Source: Gymnorhina tibicen (lineage: Eukaryota; Chordata; Aves; Passeriformes; Artamidae). Taken from it: 64,000 nucleotides of DNA. Both the position numbers and the translations under genes were made by a program. Under the pieces are notes generated by a model. That model saw only the letters and a list, made by a program, of their open reading frames with translations, ran no database searches and was not told where the DNA came from. Shown here in pieces: positions 36,701 to 48,900 of the stretch. The first letter of the stretch is position 1. Each line of letters starts with the position of its first letter. The DNA lies in assembly GCA_013399875.1 (NCBI GenBank), contig VXAZ01007505.1:600-64599 (forward strand). The letters are read 5' to 3'.

Positions 36701-39519
36701 ATAAAGCAAATCCTAAGAAGGCTTTGTTTTCTCCTGTTGAGAAAGAAATGCCTGTCATTATCTGATCCTTACCAATAGCAGGTAAGAGAAGATACTCTTC
36801 CTGGGCTTCACAAGAGAGTTTTGGTTAGAATACTTATATTGCCACATCCTGCAGGCTTGCCAAAACATTATCATGCTAGCATGGATAAGCATTCCACTTG
36901 GGACAACTGATCAATATCGTATCACTAGATGCCAGACTGTCAAAACAAACATACTTATGCATCACTGGCTTAGAAAGCAATAACTGAGCTTAAAACAATA
37001 GCTGAGTGTATCTATTAAATCTAAAAATATTTACTTTTGAAAGTATGGGATCAGCAAACTGACAATTGATATGTCATTGCTCTTTATGAATTTGATTTAC
37101 ACAACTAGGCCTTGAAACAAATCAAGAACAGATTAAGTCAGCTATGACTTCATTAGCATCTCGCTTTTGTGCTAACCACCCTGTCATTTTTAGCTAAGGA
37201 AAAGGCAAGGACATTTAGTTTAATACCCTTCCAGTGTGATACACCCTCCCCAGTCAAACCAGAAACATACAGATATTCTGCGACACACTTGATGTTTCCT
37301 TTGGGCCATCTTCTGGTGCATCAGAGGACGACATTGGATCTGCAGCAGCCTGTATGAAACAAATTTAAAAGGATGCTGGGAATTATAATGAAATGTTTTA
37401 ATACATCTTTCCCTTTGTGAGTTTACTCAATTTGAACCTACATATAATATTCAAGCAAGTAAATAATTTAAGCAGTGTCACAGTTCAAAACATCTGTTGC
37501 TTTTACAACTATTTTTTCCTAGCTGCCTAAGTACAAGAAAGAACATATTAAAAACTAACTACTTCATGCCTATTTTAAAAGATAATATTTATACCTGACA
37601 GGGAGCTTTTAAATAAATGGGATTCCAGATAAAAAGAAAAAATTTACCTCTAACACTACTACAGCACCTTCTGTATTGAAAACTAAAATGTACACTGATT
37701 ATTTTAGTACCATTTGACTTAACTACCAGTCAGCATTAGTCTGTCAGGAGTCTGACAAAATTAATCAGTACTCACAAGACTAAACACATCCATTCTAGAA
37801 GAGCCAGGTAAAGTATTTGTTGGAATAAGGCAATTACACAATATGCACATCAAATCTTAGAAAGTTCATGTGCATGATGACTTTATACATATCAGAAATC
37901 AAAGTTAAAAAGACACAAGGCATCTGCAGAGTTTGCTCTAGATCTAAAGGAACAGAAGGTAATTGAAAAGATTCCCAAAGACTGACTCTTAGCTATAATC
38001 ACTAGAAGTATATGTTGCAGGTCTTTGGCTAACAAAAACCTTCTTCATTTTTGATTAACAGGCAAGTTTTAAAACACGTGCATAGAATTCAAACAATTCC
38101 AGTCATTCAGCCAATGTCATTCAAGTCAGAGAGGCAGAGTTAGTGCAGAAAAGACTCAGGAAATAAGGGAAAGCTAAATTATAAACTACCTTTAGGCAAC
38201 TACATTAATTCAAACTTCAATCAGGATGATTATTGGAAGAATTTGGAATTTCTGAACAAAATTAAGTCAAAAAGTTAGAGACGGGATGAGAATCCATCAT
38301 CATTTAAGTACTTTCCAAATGAAAGGCAATATTAATGAGTCAGCAAGCAGGCAGCCAACCTCTCCTGACGGACGTCAGCTTTTCAGCTAAAATGACTGGT
38401 TTATTTACTTTGTACTTAGCCTGGTAAGGTTTAAAGCAAGACTGTACAAAGCACATCCAATTGTTAAGAGCTTTCAACAAGAATAATTATTTTCTTCTTG
38501 CATTCCATTATGCCAAACAGGAGTTTTGAGAAAATAAATCCTGAGTGTCTTACCGTGGGCCCCACTGAAGGCAAGGAAAAATTTATGATACATCTCATGG
38601 AGTAAACTCAAAAAGTACAACAGCTTTACAGTGCAAAGTTTGAAATACTCACAGCAACACATCATCCTTTCACTACAAAGCAAAAGTAGTGAAAAGTGTT
38701 CACTGACAACTGCAAGCTGCAATTACACTGCAAATTGCAATTACATTCACAAATCTAATTTAACACCAGCTCAGCTTTTGATCAGAACATATGGCTTGAC
38801 TCTACTGCTTGCATACGTTAAGTCTAGTCACAAAAATATTTTGGAAAAATTTATCCATCTCTAACATATGGAATTAATCCTGTCACTTATGCTGGCTTTG
38901 TCATCACAACACTGCAATGAGCACCACATTAGGAGTTTGTTGTTCTATTTTTTTATTAACAGAACAAAAGAATTGATGTTCTTACACTTTGTAAGATAAA
39001 AATTTCCTGAGCTTCACCTATTATACCAGAAAAAGGTTTTGAGATACACAGATATGAAAGGAGAAGAAAAGGAACAGAAAGGATAGAAAAAGCATCTCAG
39101 TTGAATTTGGCAGGGAACTTAAGCCATGTACAATGTAATTATTTGTATATAATCAATTTCTGTAATTTACTCACAAAACCTTTTTCCTCCTAAAGGTTTA
39201 ATCTCATAGGTTAGGCTATTTTATGCAATTCCTCACTTGCAAGTAGAATAATAGAAAAGACCCATTTTAACTTTTGCAACTGGAGGGGAAGGGAACCTGA
39301 AAAGAACCTAAATGCGTCAAAAAAAGTAGCACTCAGCTCTCTGTCCCCGTTTTAAAAGGGGTCTCACACCCTAAGGTGTTCTCAACCCTAAGACTTTGCA
39401 GAATTTCCCCAAGAATGAGTGGAAGAACCTGGCTGATTCAGTCTTGACCTTCCCTGCAATTGTACTGAGATACAAACTTCATCTCCAAGCCCTACCTCAG
39501 GCTGTTGCTCCTCTTGCAT
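21592..39519 (-). CDS. TRABD: TraB domain-containing protein, nine coding exons, 373 residues
   Basis: TRABD belongs to the TraB/TIKI/EreA-ChaN-like superfamily; the domain is predicted to be metal-dependent and hydrolase-like, but its substrate in animals is not established. Coding exons: 39519-39496, 37349-37271, 34621-34455, 33609-33469, 30115-30005, 28676-28537, 26302-26130, 24496-24385 and 21766-21592. All junctions are GT/AG, phases agree, and the total is 1122 bases including the stop, against 376 residues in human. Visible motifs: GTAH at residues 76-79, a conserved Glu at 103 in DVVVVELCQYR, and GMGH at 294-297; these are the three family signature sites. A hydrophobic segment at about 326-348 looks like a C-terminal membrane anchor, in keeping with reported outer mitochondrial membrane location of family members. 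Introns are large; one SINE lies in the last intron's downstream part. Identity is near certain; function beyond the family is open. Confidence 0.97.
21767..24384 (-). other. TRABD: TRABD last intron
   Basis: A 2.6 kb intron with donor GTAACA and acceptor TTTCAG. Apart from the SINE at 22721-22840, nothing recognisable. Confidence 0.8.
22721..22840 (+). mobile_element. tRNA-Ile-derived SINE with CR1-like tail (TguSINE1 type)
   Basis: The first 60 bases match the 3' two thirds of tRNA-Ile, including GCATGGTGCTAATAATGCC and the B-box-like GGTCATGGGTTCAATCCC, ending in GGGCCA. The tail (GGACTCGATGATCCTTGTAA, then CTTCCAACT and TTCTGTGAT) is the 3' end of an avian CR1. This composition is that of TguSINE1, described from zebra finch. 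The copy lacks the first tRNA bases and is diverged. It lies in the TRABD intron between 21767 and 24384. Confidence 0.85.
24385..24496 (-). CDS. TRABD: TRABD exon with GMGH motif
   Basis: It encodes NEPRKYIPAVVVGVVGMGHV and then PGIEKNWNSDLKIQEIM. VVGxGHVPGI is the third TraB signature, with the conserved His at residue 297. The acceptor TTTCTCAG ends at 24497 and the donor GTAACA begins at 24384. Confidence 0.97.
24497..26129 (-). other. TRABD: TRABD intron
   Basis: A 1.6 kb intron with donor GTAATT and acceptor TTTCTCAG. It holds a short (TA)n at 25387-25406. No gene seen. Confidence 0.75.
26130..26302 (-). CDS. TRABD: TRABD exon
   Basis: It encodes KDDVEKCKQKDLLEQMMAEM, then IGEFPDLHRTIVSERDIYLT and YMLKQAAKQIELPRASE, close to human. 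The donor is AA|GTAATT, a less common context; without splicing the frame would run on into the intron. The acceptor TTTACTGAAAG-type context reads CTTTCAG and ends at 26303. Confidence 0.96.
26303..28536 (-). other. TRABD: TRABD intron
   Basis: A 2.2 kb intron of unique AT-rich sequence. Nothing recognisable. Confidence 0.75.
28537..28676 (-). CDS. TRABD: TRABD exon
   Basis: It encodes ASKVPFCKFHLGDRPIPVTF and KRAIAALSFWQKVKLAWGLC, ending at FLSDPI. LGDRPIPVTFKRAxAALSxWQK is a highly conserved TraB block, nearly identical to human. The acceptor CTTTCAG ends at 28677 and the donor GTATGA begins at 28536. Confidence 0.98.
28677..30004 (-). other. TRABD: TRABD intron
   Basis: A 1.3 kb AT-rich intron. 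Nothing recognisable. Confidence 0.75.
30005..30115 (-). CDS. TRABD: TRABD exon
   Basis: It encodes NGVMSGLMQMLLLKVSAHIT and EQLGMAPGGEFREAFKE, 37 codons in phase 0 at both ends. The acceptor CTGCCAG ends at 30116 and the donor GTGCGA begins at 30004. Confidence 0.98.
30116..33468 (-). other. TRABD: TRABD intron
   Basis: A 3.35 kb intron. It holds a perfect 10-base inverted repeat at 31426-31450 but no gene or named transposon that I recognise. Confidence 0.75.
33469..33609 (-). CDS. TRABD: TRABD exon with conserved Glu
   Basis: It encodes TIQEVQPDVVVVELCQYRVS and MLKMDEKTLL, ending EKLQQAIKQ: 47 codons, phase 0 at both ends. The Glu in VVVELC (residue 103) is the second family signature. 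The acceptor TTTTTCAG ends at 33610 and the donor GTATGA begins at 33468. Confidence 0.98.
33610..34454 (-). other. TRABD: TRABD intron
   Basis: An 845-base intron with donor GTAAAT. Nothing recognisable. Confidence 0.75.
34455..34621 (-). CDS. TRABD: TRABD exon with GTAH motif
   Basis: It encodes DADAFKILLEMKLKKRQKKP, then SKVYVVGTAHFSDSSKKDVV and a final Lys. GTAH (residues 76-79) carries the first signature His. The acceptor TTTATAG ends at 34622 and the donor GTAAAT begins at 34454. Confidence 0.98.
34622..37270 (-). other. TRABD: TRABD intron
   Basis: A 2.65 kb intron. It contains an A run at about 35571-35586 and an A/C-rich low-complexity tract at 35733-35830. No gene seen. Confidence 0.75.
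35733..35830. repeat. A/C-rich low-complexity tract
   Basis: Irregular AAAACC and CCAAACAAAA units over about 100 bases within a TRABD intron. Confidence 0.8.
37271..37349 (-). CDS. TRABD: TRABD second coding exon
   Basis: It encodes AADPMSSSDAPEDGPKETSS and VSQNI and splits a Ser codon with the next exon, giving QNISDADAF against human QNLSDVDAF. This junction match is what identifies the exon, since the rest of this acidic N-terminal part is poorly conserved. The acceptor CATACAG ends at 37350 and the donor GTATGT begins at 37270. Confidence 0.92.
37350..39495 (-). other. TRABD: TRABD intron
   Basis: A 2.1 kb AT-rich intron. Nothing recognisable. Confidence 0.75.
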
Positions 39520-39558
39520 TCCTGTAGCGTAGGCTTATTTTCACCAACCACACAAGAA
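39496..39558 (-). CDS. TRABD: TRABD start-codon exon (5'UTR plus 8 codons)
   Basis: A strong acceptor (long pyrimidine tract then TTGCAG) ends at 39559. The ATG at 39519-39517 opens MQEEQQPE, then donor GTAGGG at 39495. Human starts MDGEEQQPP, so the EEQQP match supports this start. An in-frame TAA lies six codons upstream in the same exon, which rules out a longer N-terminus here. Confidence 0.9.
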
Positions 39559-42184
39559 CTGCAAGAAGTAAAAAGAAATGGGAGAGAATTAAAAATTAAT
39601 GGCATAACCCAGAATATTTGCTCAAGAACTGTCAGGGGAAAAAAAAGCAGATGTGTCTCTACAGTCTCTAATAAAGGTTGAAGCAATAAAAGCAGCAAGC
39701 TGAAGAGGCACAAATGTCACCTCTTAAACTCTACTGCTGTTAAAATAACCACAACAAACCAACAGCAACTCCCCCACCAGCAGGGTAAAACTAGCCTGTT
39801 TCAGTATGGTTCTTGAGGTGGCTCTAAAGCCAGAGCATAGTTTCTGCAACAGCAAAAATCTTGGTCAACTTGATCAGTGGTTCTGTCTTGTCCATATAAA
39901 CTACATCAAGACAGTTTTTAGGCAAATTTTAGGAATCATGTATATTTCTAGGACTTCAGTGCTGCAAAAAATATGAGAGCAGCCACAATCTTAATATTCA
40001 ACTATAGTCATACATGTTGTTTCATCTGCATCATGTGATCACATATATTTACAAATATGCCAGGGTTAGATCAGTCAGCTAGTATCTGCATGAAGAACCT
40101 ATGACATTAGGTTTTCAAACCCTTAGTGAATGGTTTCCATAGCTTAGTTTAACAATATGGATGAAAGAAGGAATCTTAGAAGTCCAAAGTTCTCCCTGAA
40201 GCTGGCAGAGTGCTATGATTGGACTTGGATGGTACTCTGAGGTGATTACACAAGACACTGATTGCATGACTACTGCTCGTTCTGCTTATTCTCACTGCCA
40301 TCCCACTAAAATTGAAGCACTCAAAGAAAGTACTGCTTCTTTACTACAGCATTTTGGGCTACCTCCATTTGAGCTATTTCGCAGTACATGTGAACAGCGC
40401 TTTATTACATTAAATAAAGAGAGAGCAATCCTGAATGACTTAGTCATAGAATACATTTGCAGTCCCGCTCTGAGGAGTGGACAGACAAGTTTGGCTCCTG
40501 CCCTACAGTCAGGTGAGGCTGGAGAAAAGCTGGCTGACATCTGGGTGACAGCATACTTCAGCACACAAATGTGATGGCAAGCCTCCCCCTTGCCCAAATA
40601 CAAGTCTCCTGCAGTTGGGTTAGTGTTCTGCATCCTGGTTTCTAAAAAGCCATTCTGCTTTCTAGCTTTGCTTAAAATAAGTTTCTTTAAAAGAGCATTT
40701 GCCTGGGTAGCATGAAGCATGTGACTGTAATTCTGTCCGCTGGCACATCTCCCTCCATGCAGCAGAGGGATTTCAGGAATTTGTGCCTTCTCGCTGTCTA
40801 CTGCTCACGGTCAGCCAGCAAACTGGAGATCACAGCTGCAGGATGGGCAAGAAAAAGGCAGAGTGGCCAAGATCCTGGCTTCTGCATGGTCTCTGGAGTA
40901 AAATCCCCATGAAACCCAACAGAGCCCCACAGCTTGAGTATGCAACAGCTACAGAAACAGCTCCTGAGCTCCGAGGCAAATACCTCATTACAACAAATAC
41001 GCTGCACACAGTCCAAGAGGTTCAGTAAAACAAACTATTCAAAAACATGCAAAAAGTCTGCACAGGCAACATAAGTACTCCAGTGGTTTTGCTGCAAGGC
41101 ACAATATAGTTTTAAAACCAGGACCATGTCTTCCTGCCTTCCAACGAGTCAAGTCAAGGAAACTTGGATGTCAGAGTAAGCTGAAATGGCAGGTGAAGCT
41201 GAACTGCTCTTCTGCTTCAGTATTTCCACAATTTACGAGTGGTGCGGACAGATCTAAAGGAGCACAGCAGAAGGAAACCCCTGCCTTGAGACCTGCAGCC
41301 TGAATGGGACACACCAGTCCACAGGCATCTCATCACAGTCTGTCTGTCAGTTTTGTCAGCTTAAGTAAACCCAGTCCCTCTTTTTATTCTGTCCTCTGAT
41401 AGACTGGTTTAACTACTTGTTGACTTAGGCAGTAAACCAGACTGGAAAGCAGGCTCAGGTTAAAAAAACCACCATTTTTTCCACCCCACACTCTAACAAG
41501 GCATTTTTAGTTCAGATGACCAAGCAGCTGCAGGAAGAACTGCAGCAGCAAAACTTGAGGAACAGCATGAAGCAGAGATGCTGAAACCAACTGCCCTCTG
41601 AGAAAATACTTGTCCAACTACAACATCACTCAGAGTGTACCAATACTCTGATGCTCAGCCCTGGGCTTGGTTCTCAATTGGTTTGTGTGCAAAATACCAG
41701 TGTTTTTCTCCCAGTGAATCACTTGGCCCTAAACACAACCTGAAGTTCTAAGCTTGATTAAGGCCTGCTGGCATTTGAAAACATGTCTCTTATCTACAGA
41801 GCTCTTCAAAATAATGACCTACAAGTTTTGTTTAAAGAATAGACTCCTATACAGAAGCACCGCGTGGGATTTTTTCCCACCAAGTGACATTTTAGAAAAC
41901 CTCATCCCATTCTCACCACTAACTAAATTATATGTCTGATACTGGTGGGGGTGGGGGGAGAGATCTTCTTTGAAGTTTACTCATGCTAACTAGCACCGGT
42001 TTTTAACTGACCTGTACCTTTGGAGAAAACAAGCTGTTTGTTTCCAGCTCAGTTTCACTGTGGTTTCCAACTCCAGCCTCTGCAGGGAATCCATGGAACA
42101 ATACTTCCATGGCCAGATGAGAGAATGGGCAGCCACGACAGGCAGGTCTGCCACCATTTTCTTCTAGGACAAAAGGGCCTGTGG

Positions 42185-42957
42185 GAATCTCATGAGGTTT
42201 AATAAGTGCAAGGTGCTACACCTGGGTCAGGGCAACCCCCCATTATCAACACAGGCTGGGGGATGAAGGGATTGAGAACGGCCCTGCCAAGAAGGACTTG
42301 GGGGTGCTGGTGGATTAGAGGCTGGACATGACCCTGTAATGTGCACTTGCAGCACAGAAAGGCAAACGTATCCTGGGCTGTATCCAAAGCAGTGTGGCCA
42401 GCAGGGTGAAGGAGGGGATTCTGCCCCTCTGCTCTGCTCTGGTGACACCCCACCCGCAGTGCTGCATCCAGCTCTGGGGTCCCCAGCACAGCAAGGACAT
42501 GGACCTGCTGGAGCAAGCCCAGAGGAGGCTGCCACGATGGTTAGATGGCTAGAGCACCTCTCCTGAAAGGAAAGGCTGAGAGAATTGGGGTTGCTCAGCC
42601 TGGAAAAGAGAAGGCTTCAGGGTGCAGCCTTCCAGTACCTAAAGGGAGTCTACAAAAAACAAAGAAAGGGACATTTTACAAGAGCTGTAGTAACAGAACA
42701 AGGGGAAATGGCTTCAAACTGAAAGAGAGTAGATTTAGATTAGATATCAGGAAAAAATTCTTTACTTTGAGGGTAGTGAGGCACTGGAACAGGTTGCCCA
42801 AAGCAGCTGTAGATGTCCTATCCCTGCAAGAGTTCAAGGCCAGGCTGGATGGACCTTGGAGCAACCTGGTCTAGTGACAGGTGTTCCTGTCCACTGCAGG
42901 AAGGTTGGAACTAGATGATCTTTAAGATTCCTTCCAACCCAAGAATTCCATGATCTT
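42185..42957 (+). mobile_element. CR1 LINE fragment, plus strand
   Basis: It carries the typical CR1 3' region: CACCTGGGTCAGGGCAACCC, then CTGGACATGACC, then a C-terminal ORF2 tract with GNGFKLKESRFRLDIRKKFF and VVRHWNRLPKAAVD, ending with GGAAGGTTGGAACTAGATGA and ATTCCATGATCTT. Reading frames are broken and it is 5'-truncated. It is antisense to TRABD and inside its first intron. Confidence 0.92.
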
Positions 42958-45900
42958 GTTCTCAGGTGCTTAGATCTGCTCAAGTTACATTGGAGGCGAA
43001 ATTTTCCATGTAGAAGACCTGTTTCTGCATTCACCAGATTACAGACAAGGCTGGCTACTCAGCTAGCAGCATCCTCCTCGGCAGCACTGGCAAAAGTCCA
43101 TAGATTTTGGGAATTAGTCAAATAGCTTGGACCCCAGGCTGACCTAGCTCATCCACATGAAAGACACTATCCTTGTACATCTCTTTATTCACAGAAGGTA
43201 TCTGTATGTTATGATATTTGAAATGTAATCTTGAAGCCTCTGAGAGAAGACTGAATGTACCTTGCTGTTATACAGATAACCAACTGAAGCACATAAATCT
43301 GTATGGACTTTCTTCCCCCATGTCCAATAGCAAGAAAAGGGGCCAATTCAGATCAAATCCTGGCAACCATCTGAATAATTTACATCCATGCATTTCCAAA
43401 TTTCTTGGAGTTTTATTTTTCAACCTGTGTTTTGGGCTTTTTTCTTTTCTTTTTAAATTTACTTTCCTAGAGAAATGACACAAGGTAACAAGGCATCTTA
43501 TTTGTCTGTGCTTGTTCACCCATTCGTGAATTTTAAACAATTATGGCAAGCAGGGAAGAGTCTCACAGACATTTAGAAGTGCAACACACAGCACTGCTCC
43601 TCCAGGAAAAAAAGATCACTGAAGATTACAGGAGGTGCATGTGAAAAAGAGGTGGTCAGCAGAACTTGCCAGGGAACAGAAGGAAATTCAATCCCAAATT
43701 GAAAAGCCACAGGCAAAAAAAATTGTTCAGAAAATTATTTACTGTGTTCCATAATATGTATACCACAATATCTCACAACCCCAAGTTCCACTTACCATTA
43801 GATTTGGCACGAACACATGAAGTCAATCAAACTCCCCTCCTCCAGCTACTTCAAAGGCCTATAAGAGCCCCTTGCAAGATACATCGCATACTGAAAACCT
43901 CAGACATGACAGTGCACTTCTTTCAGATGAACTGGGAGATGAAGCTTTTAGGCACTCATAAAGATCAGAGATTAGGAAGTATTTCTGTTCTCTTATCTGC
44001 CAGGAGACTGTCTTAATTGGGGATTCATTGTCCTGCTGTGAGTACTACCAAGAAAATTCCTGGAGCTAGAAGAAACAAAGAGAAGTCCGGTCTTGCTCCT
44101 TATAATCCAGCAAGACAAGGCTTTGCCTCTGAAATTTTCTTGAATGGGATCCTTGATGATTGAATCTCCACCTCAAACACCTTTTTTCCAGGCAAGTGGA
44201 ATTCTTGTGCTTATTGCATCTTTGTTAGTCCGAGGGGGCTTGCCATTCACTGGGCCATTAAAAATTGTTCTTTATATATACATGTGTAAACAAATGAAGC
44301 CATTTTTTCAACTCTTAAGACACCTAGGCAACCAAACAGAAATTTTTGAGACTACTGAATAAACTGTAAGCCCAGAATTTAGCCATTACCCATCTCTACT
44401 GATAGGAACTTACTTCCTCTCAAGGTCATCTTGTTCTGACAGCACACACAGGACAGACATTGCCACTGAGAAAAGCACTGCCAAAGAGGGGCTGTATTTT
44501 TCCCATGCACACTGGCATTATTCTCTTTTCCCCAAAACAGCAAGTTCAGAAAAGAACATACAGGAAAGTTCAACATCTTCTAGCAACGCTTATCCTGCAC
44601 AGAGGCTGGCAAAGCAGAGCTAGAAAGACCTCCCTGCCATGCTATTTCACATCAGCCCTCCAGCTTTCCTAATATAAACCAGCTTCAGCAGCACTTCCTC
44701 TTTATGTGAAATCTTCTCATGAACTCATTTTTCATACTTGATAGTCTTACTTGACCAAAGTGTTTCAGTTCTAGCTTCATATTTAGGCATCTGAAACTCT
44801 CTTACCTTGCAGTCTCAAGAACACAAGAGGTACGTGCACTCACAAATCAGGGCTTCTAGCAAGACAAGTTAAAGAACAAATGCCCTTTCCCATTTAATTT
44901 CAATGAGGTAGTTCAGTGAGAAAATTCAAACACCACACAAGGGTGGACAGACAATTCATTATGGTATCCTCCTACAGTAGAGCTGAACTTGTTCCTTTAC
45001 TGTCTTGTCTAAATTTGCTTTCTTCAGAGAGTGATTCAACTGAATCAATAAAAAAGCTCTCAAAAAACCTCTCATGCTCCTACCTATAAAACAACCTAGT
45101 CAGCTACTTTTCAACAAGATTTTTATTGAATGTTTTCCTCCTTCTGAGCTATACAGAAATTCAGAAACAGCACTTTCTTTCCTCAACATGTTGACACTGC
45201 AAGAGGTAAATAAAAGTTGCCTGTAGTCTTAGAATTGCTGTGTATTTTCTATGCGTTGCACACACATCAGAATAGCTGGTAACGAAACTAGGAAAGCGGT
45301 CACCAAACTACAAATGGTTCCACCTTTTACTGAAAGGAACAGGCAAAAATTTCTGTGTTTGATACCCTCAACAAACAAATCTAAATGCATCTATTAATGC
45401 TTTTGATAGCTACAATATTCACTAACACTGCAGAAGGTACCCACATCTCTTGGTACTCAAAGTATTAGCCCGTAGCCTCAGAGATAGGAATGTATGTACT
45501 TCCCAGTTTTACAAGTAAGAAACTGAAGTATACAAATGCTTAAATACATCTACAAATCTGACATCTGGTAGCTAAACAAGTAGTTAGAAGGCTCCTGGAA
45601 CTTTCAAAGCATTTCAGTTTTGCAGTCCAAATTTTCCTTCGTTTTTTATCAGTGGTCCTTCTAGGATCCCCACACACCCCACAGGACAGCACTTTCTCAT
45701 AGTAACACAGCAACACCACTCATCCTTGTTCCTCTAAAGTGGCTGAGGGAAAGACAAGAGGTAAGCTAAGGACTGAACTTGAGAGCAGGCTGTTGAACAA
45801 TAAAGTGGGAGTCCTCCAATGAGAATATAGCACACCTCACACAGCCAAAACTGACCTTAAGCTGGACATAAGCTACAGGCACAAAAGACTATGTCACAAA

Positions 45901-48900
45901 CAGACTCATGTGTGAGCCCTCTAACACCAGTATCCCTGGCCAGAACACAGCTTCCATCAGCTTGGTATGAGATGCAGCAATAAAAATTTACCTGCATCTA
46001 TGTGCATTAAGTGTGCTGTGTTCCTTTCACCCTCTAAACTTGCAGTTTCACGAGCAATGGATATTTGATTTAGCTGGTATAGCCTGTACACTTTACATTC
46101 ATATTATGCACTGCATAAGCACATCTCACTTGAATGCTGCTACCCTTTAACAGGATCACTTATTTTATGTAAACAGAAGAGGCATATCAGTACTTCAGAA
46201 GATAAAGACCCAACTTTTCTCTCACTGACAACTGTTGCACTCTTTACTCACTGTCTGAAATACCTAAGAAAGCACCTTCCATGCTTAACATTTAACTTAC
46301 TAGAAGTAAGGCAAATCCAAAATAACAGATACCCACTTAGGTCTCAGCACCATACTCTGCAATGTAAACAAAGTATTTAAGATTGATGAGGCTTTTCCTA
46401 TACTTTCACACAGAAATCTTACAAATGTTTACAAACAATCATCAGCTCCAAATGGTGTCTTCTCTGTTGATAGACTGCTCGTACTCAGAAGGATGCATCA
46501 GTTGAAACCTGCCTGCCAATTAATGTAACAGCCACAAATTCAGAAATTGGAATATATTTCAGAATTATCACCAAAGTGACCTACTCCACATATTGCTTGT
46601 TATCTCTGACACAAACCCACGCCTTTGAAACTTAACTGAGCAACTGGTTCTGTAATCACAGATGGTTGTAGAGCATGGCTCTGGTTTCTCATTACTCAGA
46701 AGTTCACAAATTTCAAAATACATACTTTTACCCTCTGAGTATCAGTGAGGTGTTCCTGCAAAATTAACTGTGCAGACATCTGCAGCCTAAACTCAGGTAT
46801 GTGCACGCTGGAGCCAACATCCATTTGCATGCTTTGGAAGCTAAAATATAAAAGTCAAAAACAACTACATTCATTTTGCTTGAAAGGAGGTGTTGAAAAA
46901 TGAGAATATGTGGCCTGGGACACTGAAAACATGTTTATCAGTGAAAGACAAGAAAGCATTCTCATATGCTTTGTGGTTTTACAAGTTATTGCTATTACAC
47001 TGACTAGGGCCGCTTGATGAAATGAGTAAGTATGAGGTGAATCAGAATGCTACTGCATTGCAGATTTGAGAACAAACATTAGCCCAAATCCTTACTCTTT
47101 CAGGAGGTTGTAGAGGTTGTAAGGACATTGTTAAATTTAGAAACATGGGGCAGAAAGACCACAGTGATGTGGCTCAAGTCTGGACAGGCACTCAGAAACT
47201 GACAGTTTTTTGGAACCTTCACATCTATCCAAGTCACTTTCCTATTGTATTCCAATGTGACTTACGTGAATTCAGCGAAGATCTAGAACCAAAATAATTT
47301 TATTAGACTTTCCTGTAACCAGCAGATTGGGGTAAGATATCAGTACATCTCCTCCCTCCAGGCCACGTGAAGCTATGAACCAAGTGATACTTCCGATTTC
47401 GGAAAACTCTCTGCAAAACACTCCCCAGAAGAACAAAAGGAAAACAGCACAGCTGCTGCATGTGTAGTTTCTATGGAGTTCTACAAGAAGCAAGTTTTCC
47501 AGTATGTTCATTACCTACTAACAGCAAGCAAAGGAGATGGGTGAAGAAGTTCTGCGGTGTCAATGGCTGTCTGCTGAGATATGCAGAAGCTGCATCTCAA
47601 AAGTACTGGCAGACACATCAGCTTTTGCTATAAACACTTTTAAACACAATCCTTATGACAGTAAAATTGAGATTTCGGAGGACAAAATAATTTTGCCCAA
47701 CTGCAGAGCACATTACTTATCAGTAGTGTTCTTCTGGCTGTCCCTTTCATCCTAGTCTCCAAACAATACTTGGGAACAAGCTGATCTACTCTCTCAAAAT
47801 CATTAGGTGAACACAAAGCTGAAAACAGTTACATGACATGGGCCCATCTGGCAACAAGACACAGAGCTCTACTGTGGCAGGGAACTGAAGGAAAAGGCTC
47901 AGGTTTCAAGACAGACCTCAAAGACAAAGCTCCAGGATAGCAAATTCCAGCCTGCAGTCACAGAAGCCCCACAATTACACTAACAGCTCTGTACTACTGA
48001 CACACTGACCTGGAAAGCTATCCTGTTTCCAGGTCCATCCAGCTGTTGCACTACTCATTTATCCCAGAAAGGACTCTGCACCTGACAAATTCAGTATATA
48101 TAAAGAAAAAAAACCCTCTATTCCCATGACTATCTGCTGCCCTTCCAAGAAATGAGAAAACCCCTCAGCAACTCCTGATCCCAGTTCCTAACACACAGGC
48201 CTTCTTTACAGGCTATGCTGTAGCTGGCTCTCTTGCTGTTCTTCTGAAGGACGGCTCCCAGTTGTGCAACACATGAGATATGCATCCTAGCAAGGCAAGA
48301 TCAGGATCTCCAGATGCAGCATGCAGGTGATTGGAGACCTTCTTCAATTTCACCAGCAGTCATGGTGGTGTTCAGCTGGGTGCAGGCTCCTGCTCTCTCT
48401 CAAAAGCATGCACACCCTTCCTGAGATAGACAGACCTCTCAACATAGAAGCATGACACTGCACTGTCCCTAGAGACATTTTTTTCTTTACTCTAGCTTGA
48501 AGGGCTTACCCACTGGAAGACACACTCCCGAAACTCCCGTGTAGCCCTTCCTGTAGCTTGATATGCAGTGTCATCAGGACACTTAAATTCTTGCATGTGG
48601 GCATGCTAAGTCCCTGCATCCCTCAGTGATTTCAATCAAAACTGCAAAGCAAGTTAACTAAAAGCAGGGGAAGGAAGGAGGCAGGAGTAGAAAACAGCTC
48701 CTCTATTTTTTTTTCTTATCAGAAAAAGAAGCGTAAAGGAAGAGAACTTGTCACTGAGTCCATGCACGTTTTCATACAAATCTATAAATTGTAGTTAATA
48801 TTAAAGTTATGTTCCCGAGTCCTTTTTTAGGAAGGAAGAAAAATACTCACTGCAAAAGTTTTAAGTTCAAATATAGAACTGCAGTATTAACTAACATGTT

